Positions 37,369 through 45,235 of a stretch of 64,000 nucleotides of DNA are shown here, piece by piece. The stretch comes from G965250275 sp965250275 (GTDB taxonomy: Bacteria; Pseudomonadota; Alphaproteobacteria; Rhodobacterales; Rhodobacteraceae): assembly GCA_965250275.1 (NCBI GenBank), contig OZ252297.1:3162001-3226000 (forward strand), written 5' to 3'. The translations under genes were made by a program, and so were the position numbers. Each line of letters starts with the position of its first letter. Within the stretch, counting starts at the first letter, position 1. The notes below the pieces were generated by a model, which was given only the letters and a program-made list of their open reading frames with translations, searched no databases and was not told the DNA's origin.

Positions 37369-38316
37369 ATGAACAGCACAGAGTTCGGAGCCGAAGGCTG
37401 GACCCCGACGTCAATCGGTTCGCTTGCGGGCAAGACCTTCATCATCACGGGCGCCAACACCGGCACGGGATTTCAAGCCGCGCGTATCCTTTTGTCCAAA
37501 GGGGCCACGGTCGTCATGCTCAATCGCAGCATCGAAAAATCGACCGCGGCGATCGATGACCTGAAGCAGGAGTTCGGCGCAGGTGCCGATGTCAGCTATG
37601 TCCGCATGGACCTTTCGGAGCTTGCAAGTGTGCGCGCCGCTTCAGAGCAGGTGCTGCGAACTGTTCCACGGATCGATGCATTGATCTGCAACGCCGCCAT
37701 CGCTCAGGTCCCGACACAGCGCCTCACCGTCGACGGGTTCGAAAGCCAACTGGGCACAAATCACTACGGACACTTCGTCCTTTGCGGCATGTTGTTCGAC
37801 CGGATTGAAGAGGCACATGGCCGGATCGTGGTTGTCGCGAGCCTTGGTTACAAACTGGGGATCAGGACGATCCAGTTCGACGATATGAACTGGGACAAGA
37901 ACTACAGCGCCAACGCCGTCTACAGCCAAAGCAAGTTGGCACAGATGATGTTTGCTTATGAGCTGCAGGACCGGGTCAGGGCTGCGGCCAAAAACGTCAA
38001 AGTCTATGTCTGCCATCCGGGGTCGTCAGCGACATCGTTGATCAGCACAAGCGGCGGACTGATGACACGGATTGCATGGTGGCTCATGTCAAGCTCCCCC
38101 ATGGTTCAGACCGCTGAACGGGGCGCCTATCCCGAAATCATGTGTGCGACCATGGACGGTCTGGCGCAGCGCGCCCTTTATGGACCCACGGGCCGTATGG
38201 AGTTCGTGGGGCCCGTCGGCAGAGGCACCCTTGAACCTCACGCCCATGACAAACCGACGATGGAACGGCTCTGGGAGGTCTCCGAGACGGCAACGGGTTT
38301 CAGTTGGGCATTCTGA
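37369..38316 (+). CDS. Short-chain dehydrogenase/reductase
   Basis: A 315-residue SDR resembling the retinol-dehydrogenase-like/oxidoreductase subgroup. The cofactor motif TGANTGTG is at 27-34, the structural motif CNAAIA near 111-116, and the active-site tyrosine and lysine are in YSQSK near 185-189. The longer C-terminus (ATGFSWAF end) is usual for this subgroup. Presumably it is controlled by the divergent AraC regulator. The substrate is unknown. Confidence 0.88.
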   Translation: MNSTEFGAEGWTPTSIGSLAGKTFIITGANTGTGFQAARILLSKGATVVMLNRSIEKSTAAIDDLKQEFGAGADVSYVRMDLSELASVRAASEQVLRTVPRIDALICNAAIAQVPTQRLTVDGFESQLGTNHYGHFVLCGMLFDRIEEAHGRIVVVASLGYKLGIRTIQFDDMNWDKNYSANAVYSQSKLAQMMFAYELQDRVRAAAKNVKVYVCHPGSSATSLISTSGGLMTRIAWWLMSSSPMVQTAERGAYPEIMCATMDGLAQRALYGPTGRMEFVGPVGRGTLEPHAHDKPTMERLWEVSETATGFSWAF

Positions 38317-38459
38317 CGGGCGTTCCGGCGCGCGCATCTCACTCCTGCAAGCGCCACAGACGCTGCGGCAAGAACCGGCGGTGGTCAGGCAAACGGCTCA
38401 AAGTGGCACGATGGACAGGATTGGTTTACGTTTGCTTTCATCAGCCGGAAAGCGTCGCA

Positions 38460-38962
38460 ATGCAGATACACTCACTCGACAAGCTGGAACATGATGCCCA
38501 ACTCCATGATCTGGTTCGCGAGTATCTCGATCACGAAGTGTCAGAGTTGCGTAAGATCTCCGGCCTTGATCTCAGTGTCGACGAGCTGGTTGGAAACACC
38601 TTCGATCACATCGCAGAGTACTTGCCCCCGACCGGAGCGTTGCACGTCGTGATCGATGGGCATGATAAGCTGCACGGGTGCGTTTTCCTGAAAAAAATCG
38701 TCCGGATGCGTTCGAAATCAAGCGGTTGTATGTGAAACCCTCTGCGCGCGGGCTGGGCCTTGGACGAAAACTGATGGTCGGTATCTTATCCCATGCAAAG
38801 GACCTGGGCGCGCAAGAAGTTCTGCTGGACACGGGCATCTATGACACCGCCGCGCAGAACCTCTATCGTACTCTGGGCTTTTCCCAAATCGACAGCTACC
38901 CGGAAGGCGAAAGCGACCCTGAGGTGTTGCCATACTTGCTGTTTATGAAACTGAACCTTTAG
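38460..38962 (+). pseudogene. GNAT acetyltransferase, frameshifted at an A7 tract
   Basis: Two frames together give one GNAT protein of about 167 residues. The first part (from ATG 38460) runs through LHGCVFLKK. The second picks up NRPDAFEIKRLYVKPSARGLGLGRKLM, the acetyl-CoA-binding motif, to the stop at 38962. The break is at seven A residues (38691-38697); a minus-one step, or one restored A, joins them exactly. As written, the first frame ends after about 90 residues at 38735 and lacks the acetyl-CoA site. It may be a true pseudogene, a phase-variable or slippage-read gene, or a sequencing error. Confidence 0.75.
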
Positions 38963-39088
38963 CGTGTTGCATGGGTCCCCACTGACAGGTCGAGACTAGA
39001 GCTGATAAACCAAGTCCACTCGCGCTCTGCTGGGCCGGAACGCGGCCCGATTGTTGACTGGAAACCAACCAGTCCGCTAATTTTCGGC

Positions 39089-39553
39089 ATGACCAGCGGA
39101 AAATACCTAGACGATCTGACCGTCGGCGATACTTTCGAAACCGGCGGCATCACCCTTACGGACGGCGGGATCATTGATTTTGCATTGGTGCACGACCCCC
39201 AACCCTTCCATGTGGACAGGGTCGCAGCCACGGAGTCGATTTTCGGCGGCCTCATCGCCAGCGGTTTCCAAACCATTGCACTGACCTTTCGGCTGTTTCG
39301 CGACACCGGCGTCCTGACCGGGACAAACCTGGGTGGCCATGGCATGGACGAGGTGCGCTGGCTGGCGCCTGTGAACGCGGGCGACACGATCCGAGCGCGA
39401 GTCACGGTCGAAGCCATCACCCCCTCGCGCTCAAAGCCTGACAGGGGAACGGTCCGGTTTCGATATCGAACGTTCAACCAGAACGACGTCGAGGTACTGA
39501 GCCTGACCATGGACCATGTGATGGCAAGGCGGGGTGCCGGCGATCCGAGTTAA
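39089..39553 (+). CDS. MaoC-like (hot-dog) dehydratase domain protein
   Basis: A 154-residue hot-dog-fold protein of the MaoC/R-hydratase type: a GDTFETGGITLT strand, then DFALVHDPQPFHVD, which contains the typical D-x4-H catalytic pair, and an FGGLIASGFQT segment. It may hydrate or dehydrate an enoyl thioester. No acyl-CoA genes are adjacent, so the pathway is unknown. Start ATG 39089 gives the full fold. Confidence 0.85.
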   Translation: MTSGKYLDDLTVGDTFETGGITLTDGGIIDFALVHDPQPFHVDRVAATESIFGGLIASGFQTIALTFRLFRDTGVLTGTNLGGHGMDEVRWLAPVNAGDTIRARVTVEAITPSRSKPDRGTVRFRYRTFNQNDVEVLSLTMDHVMARRGAGDPS

Positions 39554-39966
39554 CTTGGCTGCCGAATTCGAACGCTGCTTCACTTGGTAGCTTGGGGTAA
39601 GAAGGTTTCCTGTCCCGCTTTTGGGCAAAAATCCCAGTGACATCTGACACAAACAGGGTTGCATTTGCGTGAGTCTGCCTTTCCGCAGTCCAAGTTTTGC
39701 GTGTGTCGCGGGGAGGTAACGCTGCATCGCTGCACCGCGACCCAACGTATGCTCTGCGGACAAAGCAGTCCTTGAAGACGATCTCGAAGAAGACTGAAAA
39801 AACTAATCGGATGACTTTTTTGTCCTTTGCTTGGAGCCTACGCTCGAGAGAAATTGCGTTTCAGATTATTGAGCCCAGCTCAGCACGATATGGCAGATGT
39901 AGGTCTTCGCACGATATGGGCTTGTGCGAATTTGACACTTTTGACCGTGCTACGAATACTGCACTC
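39554..39966. other. Gene-free stretch, AT-richer than neighbours
   Basis: About 410 bases upstream of the hydrolase-cyclase fusion. The frame of that gene stays open back to 39697, but the extra residues do not look like protein and no ribosome-binding site supports them. Base composition here is visibly more AT-rich than in flanking operons, as in the gene that follows. No repeats seen. Confidence 0.45.
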
Positions 39967-41298
39967 ATGAAACGGCCCAAGACACAATATGCAAAAGCGG
40001 ATGATGTGCACGTCGCCTACCAAGTCTTCGGAGAAGGACCGATTGACTTACTTTGGTGTCAGGGTTGGGCAACGCACATCGAGTATGCTTGGGAGATCCC
40101 AGACTACGCACGATTTCTGGCCAAACTAAGCCGATTTGCGCGGGTAATTTTCTTCGACAAGAGAGGCGTCGGCATGTCAGACAGGGATGTCGGCTATCCT
40201 ACCCTGGAAGAGCGATCACAAGACATCAATGCGGTGCTCGATGCCGCCGGCAGTGAAAAAGTGGCTGTATTTGGGGTTTCTGAAGGCGGTGCCATTTCCA
40301 CAGTCTTTGCTGCCACGTTTCCAGAACGCGTCAGTCACTTGGTGTTGAGTGGTAGTCGGCCCTGCTACAAGTGGTATCCTGATTACCCGAGCGGGCTGAA
40401 ACCAGACGCGCTACGAGCTGAAATTGACGTGTTCCTTGATCCATCATTTCAGATAAGTGAAGAAGTGTGCGCTGATGGCGCGCCAAGCATTGCTGACGAT
40501 TCTGCCGCGCTTGAGTTGCTTGCCGCCTATTGGCGCTATGCGGCAAGCCCCCGAGCGCTGAACAAGCTAGCTGTAATGAACTATGACATTGATTATCGAG
40601 CTGTGCTTTCGTCTGTTCAGGTTCCAACATTCATCCTGCATCGTGAGGGCGACCGCTGGTGCGACGCCGATCACGCTTATTATTTGGCTGAACATATTCC
40701 CGATGCTGAACTCAAGATGTTGCCAGGTGAGGATCACATTGTCTGGTATGGCGATCAGGACAATCTGATTGCTGAGATTCAATCGTTTTTGACCGGGGAG
40801 TCCGCTTCGCGGACTGTGGATCGGGTTCTCAAAACGGTCGCATTCATCGACATTGCGGAATCAACAAAACATCTTGCGCGTATTGGAGACGATAGGTGGC
40901 GGAGCGTTTTGGAAGCGCTAGATCGCCTTGTGTCGAGACGCCTGAGTTCTTTTGGTGGCAAACAGATCAAGCATACAGGCGATGGATATCTGGTTTCATT
41001 TCATGGCCCAACGAATGCAATTGAGTGTCTTTCGGTAATGCAAGACGATGCAGCGCGTTTGGGTTTAGAAATTCGGATTGGTGTGCACACAGGCGAATGC
41101 GAAATTCACGGAGAAGACCTGAGCGGTCTTGCTGTTAATGTTGCCGCGCGGATCATGGATGCAGCTCAACCTGGTCAAATTCTTGCCTCTCAAACCGCCA
41201 AAGACTTGTCGCTTGGTGCTGACCTCCCATTTGAGCCACTTAGGTCACGTTCGCTACGCGGAATACCAGGTGAGTGGCATCTTTTTGCATTAACTTAG
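39967..41298 (+). CDS. Alpha/beta-hydrolase - class III cyclase fusion protein
   Basis: A 443-residue two-domain protein. Residues 5-275 are an alpha/beta hydrolase with nucleophile S105 (GVSEGG), acid D229 region (EGDRWC) and H257 (GEDHIVWYG). Residues 288-443 are a class III nucleotidyl cyclase with metal aspartates D295 (FIDIAEST) and D339 (HTGDGYLVSF). The hydrolase part may sense or cleave a small ligand and control cyclase output; that is inference. The start MKRPKTQYA at 39967 begins at the hydrolase fold. The gene is more AT-rich than its surroundings, hinting at transfer. It has no operon partner. Confidence 0.85.
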   Translation: MKRPKTQYAKADDVHVAYQVFGEGPIDLLWCQGWATHIEYAWEIPDYARFLAKLSRFARVIFFDKRGVGMSDRDVGYPTLEERSQDINAVLDAAGSEKVAVFGVSEGGAISTVFAATFPERVSHLVLSGSRPCYKWYPDYPSGLKPDALRAEIDVFLDPSFQISEEVCADGAPSIADDSAALELLAAYWRYAASPRALNKLAVMNYDIDYRAVLSSVQVPTFILHREGDRWCDADHAYYLAEHIPDAELKMLPGEDHIVWYGDQDNLIAEIQSFLTGESASRTVDRVLKTVAFIDIAESTKHLARIGDDRWRSVLEALDRLVSRRLSSFGGKQIKHTGDGYLVSFHGPTNAIECLSVMQDDAARLGLEIRIGVHTGECEIHGEDLSGLAVNVAARIMDAAQPGQILASQTAKDLSLGADLPFEPLRSRSLRGIPGEWHLFALT

Positions 41299-41400
41299 TT
41301 TTGTCTGCTTAGGGCTCAAATTAGCCACTCCCTGCGCACGGCTTGCAAGATTTCACGCGCCCAAGACCTGTCTCTGCGCCGGCGATTGTAAGAGGATCTC

Positions 41401-42285
41401 TCAGCCTACCCCATGCCCCGCAGAGCCATGCTCCAGCCACAAACGATCCGTGGGCGTCAGGTGCGCGTCCATCGAGGCGTCATATGCCGCGAGCTGGTCT
41501 TCGGTCAGCTTGCCGTGCCATTTGCCGCTTGTGCCGCTGTGAAAAAAAGCCACATCCGACTTGAAGAAGCCCTTGCCACCTGACGGCGCATAGCGTTCGG
41601 CGTTCTGCTTCATATTGTCAAAGGTTGCGGCCCGAATGAGTTGGGCCAAGACGTCGGGCGCATGGGAAATGCTCAGGAGGTCCGACACTCTCGCAAAGGT
41701 GCCGACCAGGTCGCGCGCCATGTCTGCATAGTGAAAAAGCGACACATTCGGGCGTTCCGCAAGCACCTTGGCCGCTTTGTAATGCTGCAGGATATGCGCA
41801 AGCGGCATGGCATCGCCGTCAAAACCTTCGGCGCCCCCGTCCAGAAACCTGCGGAATGTGATGCCCTCCGGGTCCTCTTCGGGATACCAATGATCGAACC
41901 AGGACACCGGGATGTTCCGAACGTGTTTCCTGTAGGAGAAATGCGCATCAAGCGGATGGCGGAACACGCAGAGGTACTGCGCCTGGTCGTCCAGCGGCAG
42001 CCCGTCCATCGGCGTGTGACTTTTCATACTGCGGCGGTGCTTCATCGCCTCAAGCCGCTCGGCCACCTCCTCCATTTCGCGGATGCGGATATCGACCCAC
42101 GGCATCTTGACCGACAACTCTGTTTCAAGATCGGGATCGCCCGATAGCAACAACGCCACGATGGTTTGCATCCATGTGGTTCCACATTTCGGAGGTGTGA
42201 CAACGAACACATCATCGGGACGGATGGAAACCATATCCCAGCGGCGGTTGTCGGTCAGCGGACCAAGGTAGAGTTTTCGGGCCAT
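41401..42285 (-). CDS. Sulfotransferase
   Basis: A 294-residue cytosolic-type sulfotransferase (Sulfotransfer_1). The 5'-phosphosulfate loop PPKCGTTWMQ is at about 31-40, the 3'-phosphate motif FRHPLDAHFSYRKH near 108-121, and the C-terminal GTSGKWHGKL segment completes PAPS binding. It should move sulfate from PAPS to a hydroxyl or amine of a small molecule. No PAPS-synthesis or acceptor-pathway gene is near. Full length for the family. Confidence 0.9.
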   Translation of the reverse strand: MARKLYLGPLTDNRRWDMVSIRPDDVFVVTPPKCGTTWMQTIVALLLSGDPDLETELSVKMPWVDIRIREMEEVAERLEAMKHRRSMKSHTPMDGLPLDDQAQYLCVFRHPLDAHFSYRKHVRNIPVSWFDHWYPEEDPEGITFRRFLDGGAEGFDGDAMPLAHILQHYKAAKVLAERPNVSLFHYADMARDLVGTFARVSDLLSISHAPDVLAQLIRAATFDNMKQNAERYAPSGGKGFFKSDVAFFHSGTSGKWHGKLTEDQLAAYDASMDAHLTPTDRLWLEHGSAGHGVG

Positions 42286-42610
42286 CCGTTGATACCTCTC
42301 TTGTAGGCAGACCCGATCAGGAACATTGAAGTTCCCATCGAATGCAACAACAAGGTTTCGGCGCGCAGATGCGTCAAAGCCGATGAGCGCGGTCGTTGGT
42401 TTCAGAACAAGATGCTTACAAGCGATCGAGCTTACAAATCTGCGCGATCAGGTGTGAACAGGGCACCGGGGCACCCGATCTTGAACCGCGGACGCGCGCA
42501 GCCAACTAGGGTGGACCGCCCCGGCACCCTCGGTTTTGGTGAGGCAACGGGCGACAGCACCGGTCCGTGTGTTGGGCCGGAAAGGCGTAACAATTGCGGG
42601 GTTTAGACCG
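42286..42610. other. Gene-free divergent region
   Basis: About 325 bases between the sulfotransferase gene (leftward) and a small hypothetical gene (rightward). No clear promoter elements or repeats recognised; short frames present have no support. Confidence 0.45.
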
Positions 42611-42940
42611 ATGATGATGACCGAAGCACAACGGGCCGAGGCCGAAGCGCTCCAATCGCTGCACGAGTTCGATATCATGGCCGAGGATCTCTACAACATC
42701 ATGGCGGCTGACGAGTACAACTCACCGCGTCAGGATGGCGGGAACTGGACCGACGACCTCGACCTCTTGCTGCCGCGCCGGGATCTGGTTTCACAAGCGG
42801 CTCTCGAGGCCATGCGACGCGTCTTCTGGGTCGCCCGTGACAGCCGCAGCTACTCGGCCACACGTTGCGCGATCATCGACGAACGGCGGGCCTTCGGGAT
42901 CGCTCTTGAGCAGTTTCCCCATCAGCAAACGCGGCATTGA
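42611..42940 (+). CDS. Small hypothetical protein
   Basis: A 109-residue acidic protein starting MMMTEAQRAEAEALQSL, with no signal peptide or membrane segment. I recognise no domain. The three consecutive ATG codons leave the start ambiguous by two residues; upstream there is only a weak GCGGGG. Codon use looks coding and the reverse strand has no better gene, so I list it with moderate confidence. Confidence 0.5.
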   Translation: MMMTEAQRAEAEALQSLHEFDIMAEDLYNIMAADEYNSPRQDGGNWTDDLDLLLPRRDLVSQAALEAMRRVFWVARDSRSYSATRCAIIDERRAFGIALEQFPHQQTRH

Positions 42941-43189
42941 ACATCTCCAGCGTGCGCTCTCGGGTGTTTGTCGCTGGAGCCCCGCCCTTCGAAAGCTCCT
43001 CTTCGGAAGAGGGCAATTGGTTTTGACATTGAAGATGTGCCGATCGTTGCGGCAGCAGGTCGCCATGTGGTCGCCGCCCCTTCCTGCTGCGAAACTTTAC
43101 ATGTAACTCTCAGGTTTGCCTGCCATTGAAAGGTTTGGAGCGGCACCGGTGCCGTCTACCCGAACCCCATGCCGTCGAGCGAGACCTGA

Positions 43190-44170
43190 ATGACCGCAAA
43201 CTCAAACTTTCGACCCCCTTTGTGGCTCCGATCCGGGATGGTGCAGACCGCTCTGGCCAGCAACAGCCTGCGCAAGAGCCGGAAAGCGGACCTGGATGCC
43301 AGCGCGATCAGGCTGGATCTGGATGCCGGGTCAGGTTTGAAGACGAGCTGTTATCTCAACGAGCAGCCCGATGCGCCCGGTATGATCGTTCTCTTTCACG
43401 GATGGCTTGGCACGCCACAATCCTCATATGTTGTGTCGGCGGCCAAGTCGCTGTTCGACAACGGGTTTTCGGTTGCCAGGATGACGCTGCCCGAGCACGG
43501 CGATGCGGCGCTGATGAACGCCGAGGTCATCGACCTGACCCGGCATGATTTTCTGCGCACGGCCGTCAGACAGTTGGCGTCTCGGCGCCCCGACACTCCC
43601 TTGGGGCTGATGGGCTTCTCGCTTGGCGGCAACTTCGCGCTGCGATTGGCGCGGGACCTGAAAGCCCATCCGATCCCACAACTGCGGCACGTTTTGGCGA
43701 TCAGTCCGGTCATCGAGCCCTCGGATACGTGCGACATGATCGATGCGGCGGGCCTGTTCCGGCGCTACTTCCTGAAGAAGTTCTTCAGGCTGTCGCGGGA
43801 GAAACTTGCCACCTTTCCGCAGATCGAAGGCATTGAGGAGGTCCTCACTCATCAGTCGATCCGGGCACTAACCGAATTCTCGGTTCAGCAATGGACGGAC
43901 TACCCATCGATCGATGCGTATTTTGCTGCCTATCGCATTGGGCCTGACGATTTCGCTGACTGTCCTGTTCCGATCACGTTGCTCACAGCAATGGATGATC
44001 CGATCGTTCGATGGAACTACGCCCATGCGTTGCCGCAGACCGCGGCGCTTGAACCCATCTTCACCCGCTTCGGGGGGCACAATGGCTTTTTTGCACGGTT
44101 TCCGACGCAAGCTTTCAGCGACGAGGTGGCCGTGCAACGGTTCCGGCAATTCGTTCAGGACAAGGTATGA
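43190..44170 (+). CDS. Alpha/beta hydrolase, YheT-like
   Basis: A 326-residue alpha/beta hydrolase. The oxyanion motif FHGWLG is at about 69-74 and the nucleophile is in GFSLGGN near 142-148. A conserved MDDPIV segment with the acid residue and FGGHNGF with the histidine follow near the C-terminus. This is the arrangement of the YheT/ABHD family of esterases. No linked gene suggests the substrate. The start ATG is followed by TANSNFRPPLWLRS, a typical family N-terminus. Confidence 0.85.
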   Translation: MTANSNFRPPLWLRSGMVQTALASNSLRKSRKADLDASAIRLDLDAGSGLKTSCYLNEQPDAPGMIVLFHGWLGTPQSSYVVSAAKSLFDNGFSVARMTLPEHGDAALMNAEVIDLTRHDFLRTAVRQLASRRPDTPLGLMGFSLGGNFALRLARDLKAHPIPQLRHVLAISPVIEPSDTCDMIDAAGLFRRYFLKKFFRLSREKLATFPQIEGIEEVLTHQSIRALTEFSVQQWTDYPSIDAYFAAYRIGPDDFADCPVPITLLTAMDDPIVRWNYAHALPQTAALEPIFTRFGGHNGFFARFPTQAFSDEVAVQRFRQFVQDKV

Positions 44171-44276
44171 AGCAAAGCAGAGTCGGACCTGATCAATCTG
44201 GAACTTGGAACGAGGTTTTGACGTTCTTAGCCCAGGATTTTTCAAGCTGACTTCCGTTAAGGGGTAAACCGCAAAG

Positions 44277-44693
44277 ATGAAGCTAGAGTTCCACCACATC
44301 AATTACGTTGCCGATGACGTCGGCAGGTTACACGATTTCTACACAAACGTTCTGGGGCTCGAGGATATTCCGATCCAGTCCTTTCCCCGCCCCACGGCCT
44401 CCGATGACACAGGCTACGCCGGCAAAATCCGATTTGCCACGGATGGGCATATGCAGATGCATCTCGCTGAGCGAGACTTTGGTGTCGCCTTCAAAAACGG
44501 CGAGGTCATAAACCCTGTCGAACGTGGTCACATTGCCTTCAGGACCGACGATATCGATGCGTTCAAGGCGATCCTCGACCGCGAGGGGATCCCATACTCG
44601 GACTACGGAACGGCCTTTGCCAAGGAGTGGCATCAGGTGTTTTTTCACGACCCCGAAGGCAACGTGATCGAAGTGCATCAAGCCGTCGGATAA
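44277..44693 (+). CDS. VOC family (glyoxalase-like) protein
   Basis: A 138-residue vicinal oxygen chelate protein: LEFHHINYVADDVGRLHDFYTNVLGL at the start, GHIAFRTDDI in the middle, and FFHDPEGNVIEVHQ at the end carry the expected metal ligands (His 7, His 68 region, Glu near 132). It could be a glyoxalase, dioxygenase or isomerase type. It is convergent with the VOC gene that ends the next operon, but not closely similar to it. Confidence 0.87.
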   Translation: MKLEFHHINYVADDVGRLHDFYTNVLGLEDIPIQSFPRPTASDDTGYAGKIRFATDGHMQMHLAERDFGVAFKNGEVINPVERGHIAFRTDDIDAFKAILDREGIPYSDYGTAFAKEWHQVFFHDPEGNVIEVHQAVG

Positions 44694-44836
44694 TGTGTCC
44701 GGGATGGCCCGGCGCTAAGCCAGCGTAAGGTCGACGCACTCGCCCCTTAAGCCATGGCGCGAGCGATGATGAATTCGCGTACACCCGTCAGAGCGCCAGG
44801 CGTTCCGCATCGAGCGGGCTCTTTTTGGCCGCGGTT

Positions 44837-45211
44837 TCACACCTCGCTGGCATCAAAATCGATATGGATGTGATTGCCGTCGCAATCCTCGACATTGACC
44901 TGAATGATGGGAAGTCCCGGGACGCGACGCACGTCGGCCTTGATCCCGCCGGCTTCCAGTTTCTCGATGAAGGAGTGATAGCCGCTTGCCCTGAACGCAA
45001 AGTGCTCGATCTTTGGCTCGAGAGAGGCGCATTCGTTGTCAACTTCAACAAGATGCACCGTCGGGTATTCGCCGCTGTACAGCCAGGCTCCGCCAAACTC
45101 AAAATCCGGGCGCGGCCCATTTTTGAGACCAAGATACTCTTCGTACCATTGCACCATCTCATCAAGCCTGCTTGTCCGGACATTCACATGGTCAAGTCGT
45201 CCAATTTCCAT
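44837..45211 (-). CDS. VOC family protein, end of eight-gene catabolic operon
   Basis: A 124-residue VOC protein with GRLDHVNVRTSRLDEMVQWYEEYLGL, a central IEHFAFRASGY and a final VNVEDCDGNHIHIDFD. The histidines and C-terminal aspartates are candidates for the metal site. It is 24 bases after the AceE-like gene and on the same strand, so it probably belongs to the same catabolic unit, perhaps as a ring-cleaving, isomerising or epimerising step. The exact activity is unknown. Confidence 0.85.
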   Translation of the reverse strand: MEIGRLDHVNVRTSRLDEMVQWYEEYLGLKNGPRPDFEFGGAWLYSGEYPTVHLVEVDNECASLEPKIEHFAFRASGYHSFIEKLEAGGIKADVRRVPGLPIIQVNVEDCDGNHIHIDFDASEV

Positions 45212-45235
45212 CGGTCTCCTCCCTCAAAGGTGCCG

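Noticed and set aside
44699..44725. Small hairpins between the two convergent VOC genes
   Set aside because: The stems are 4-5 bases with no T tract; not enough to call a terminator.
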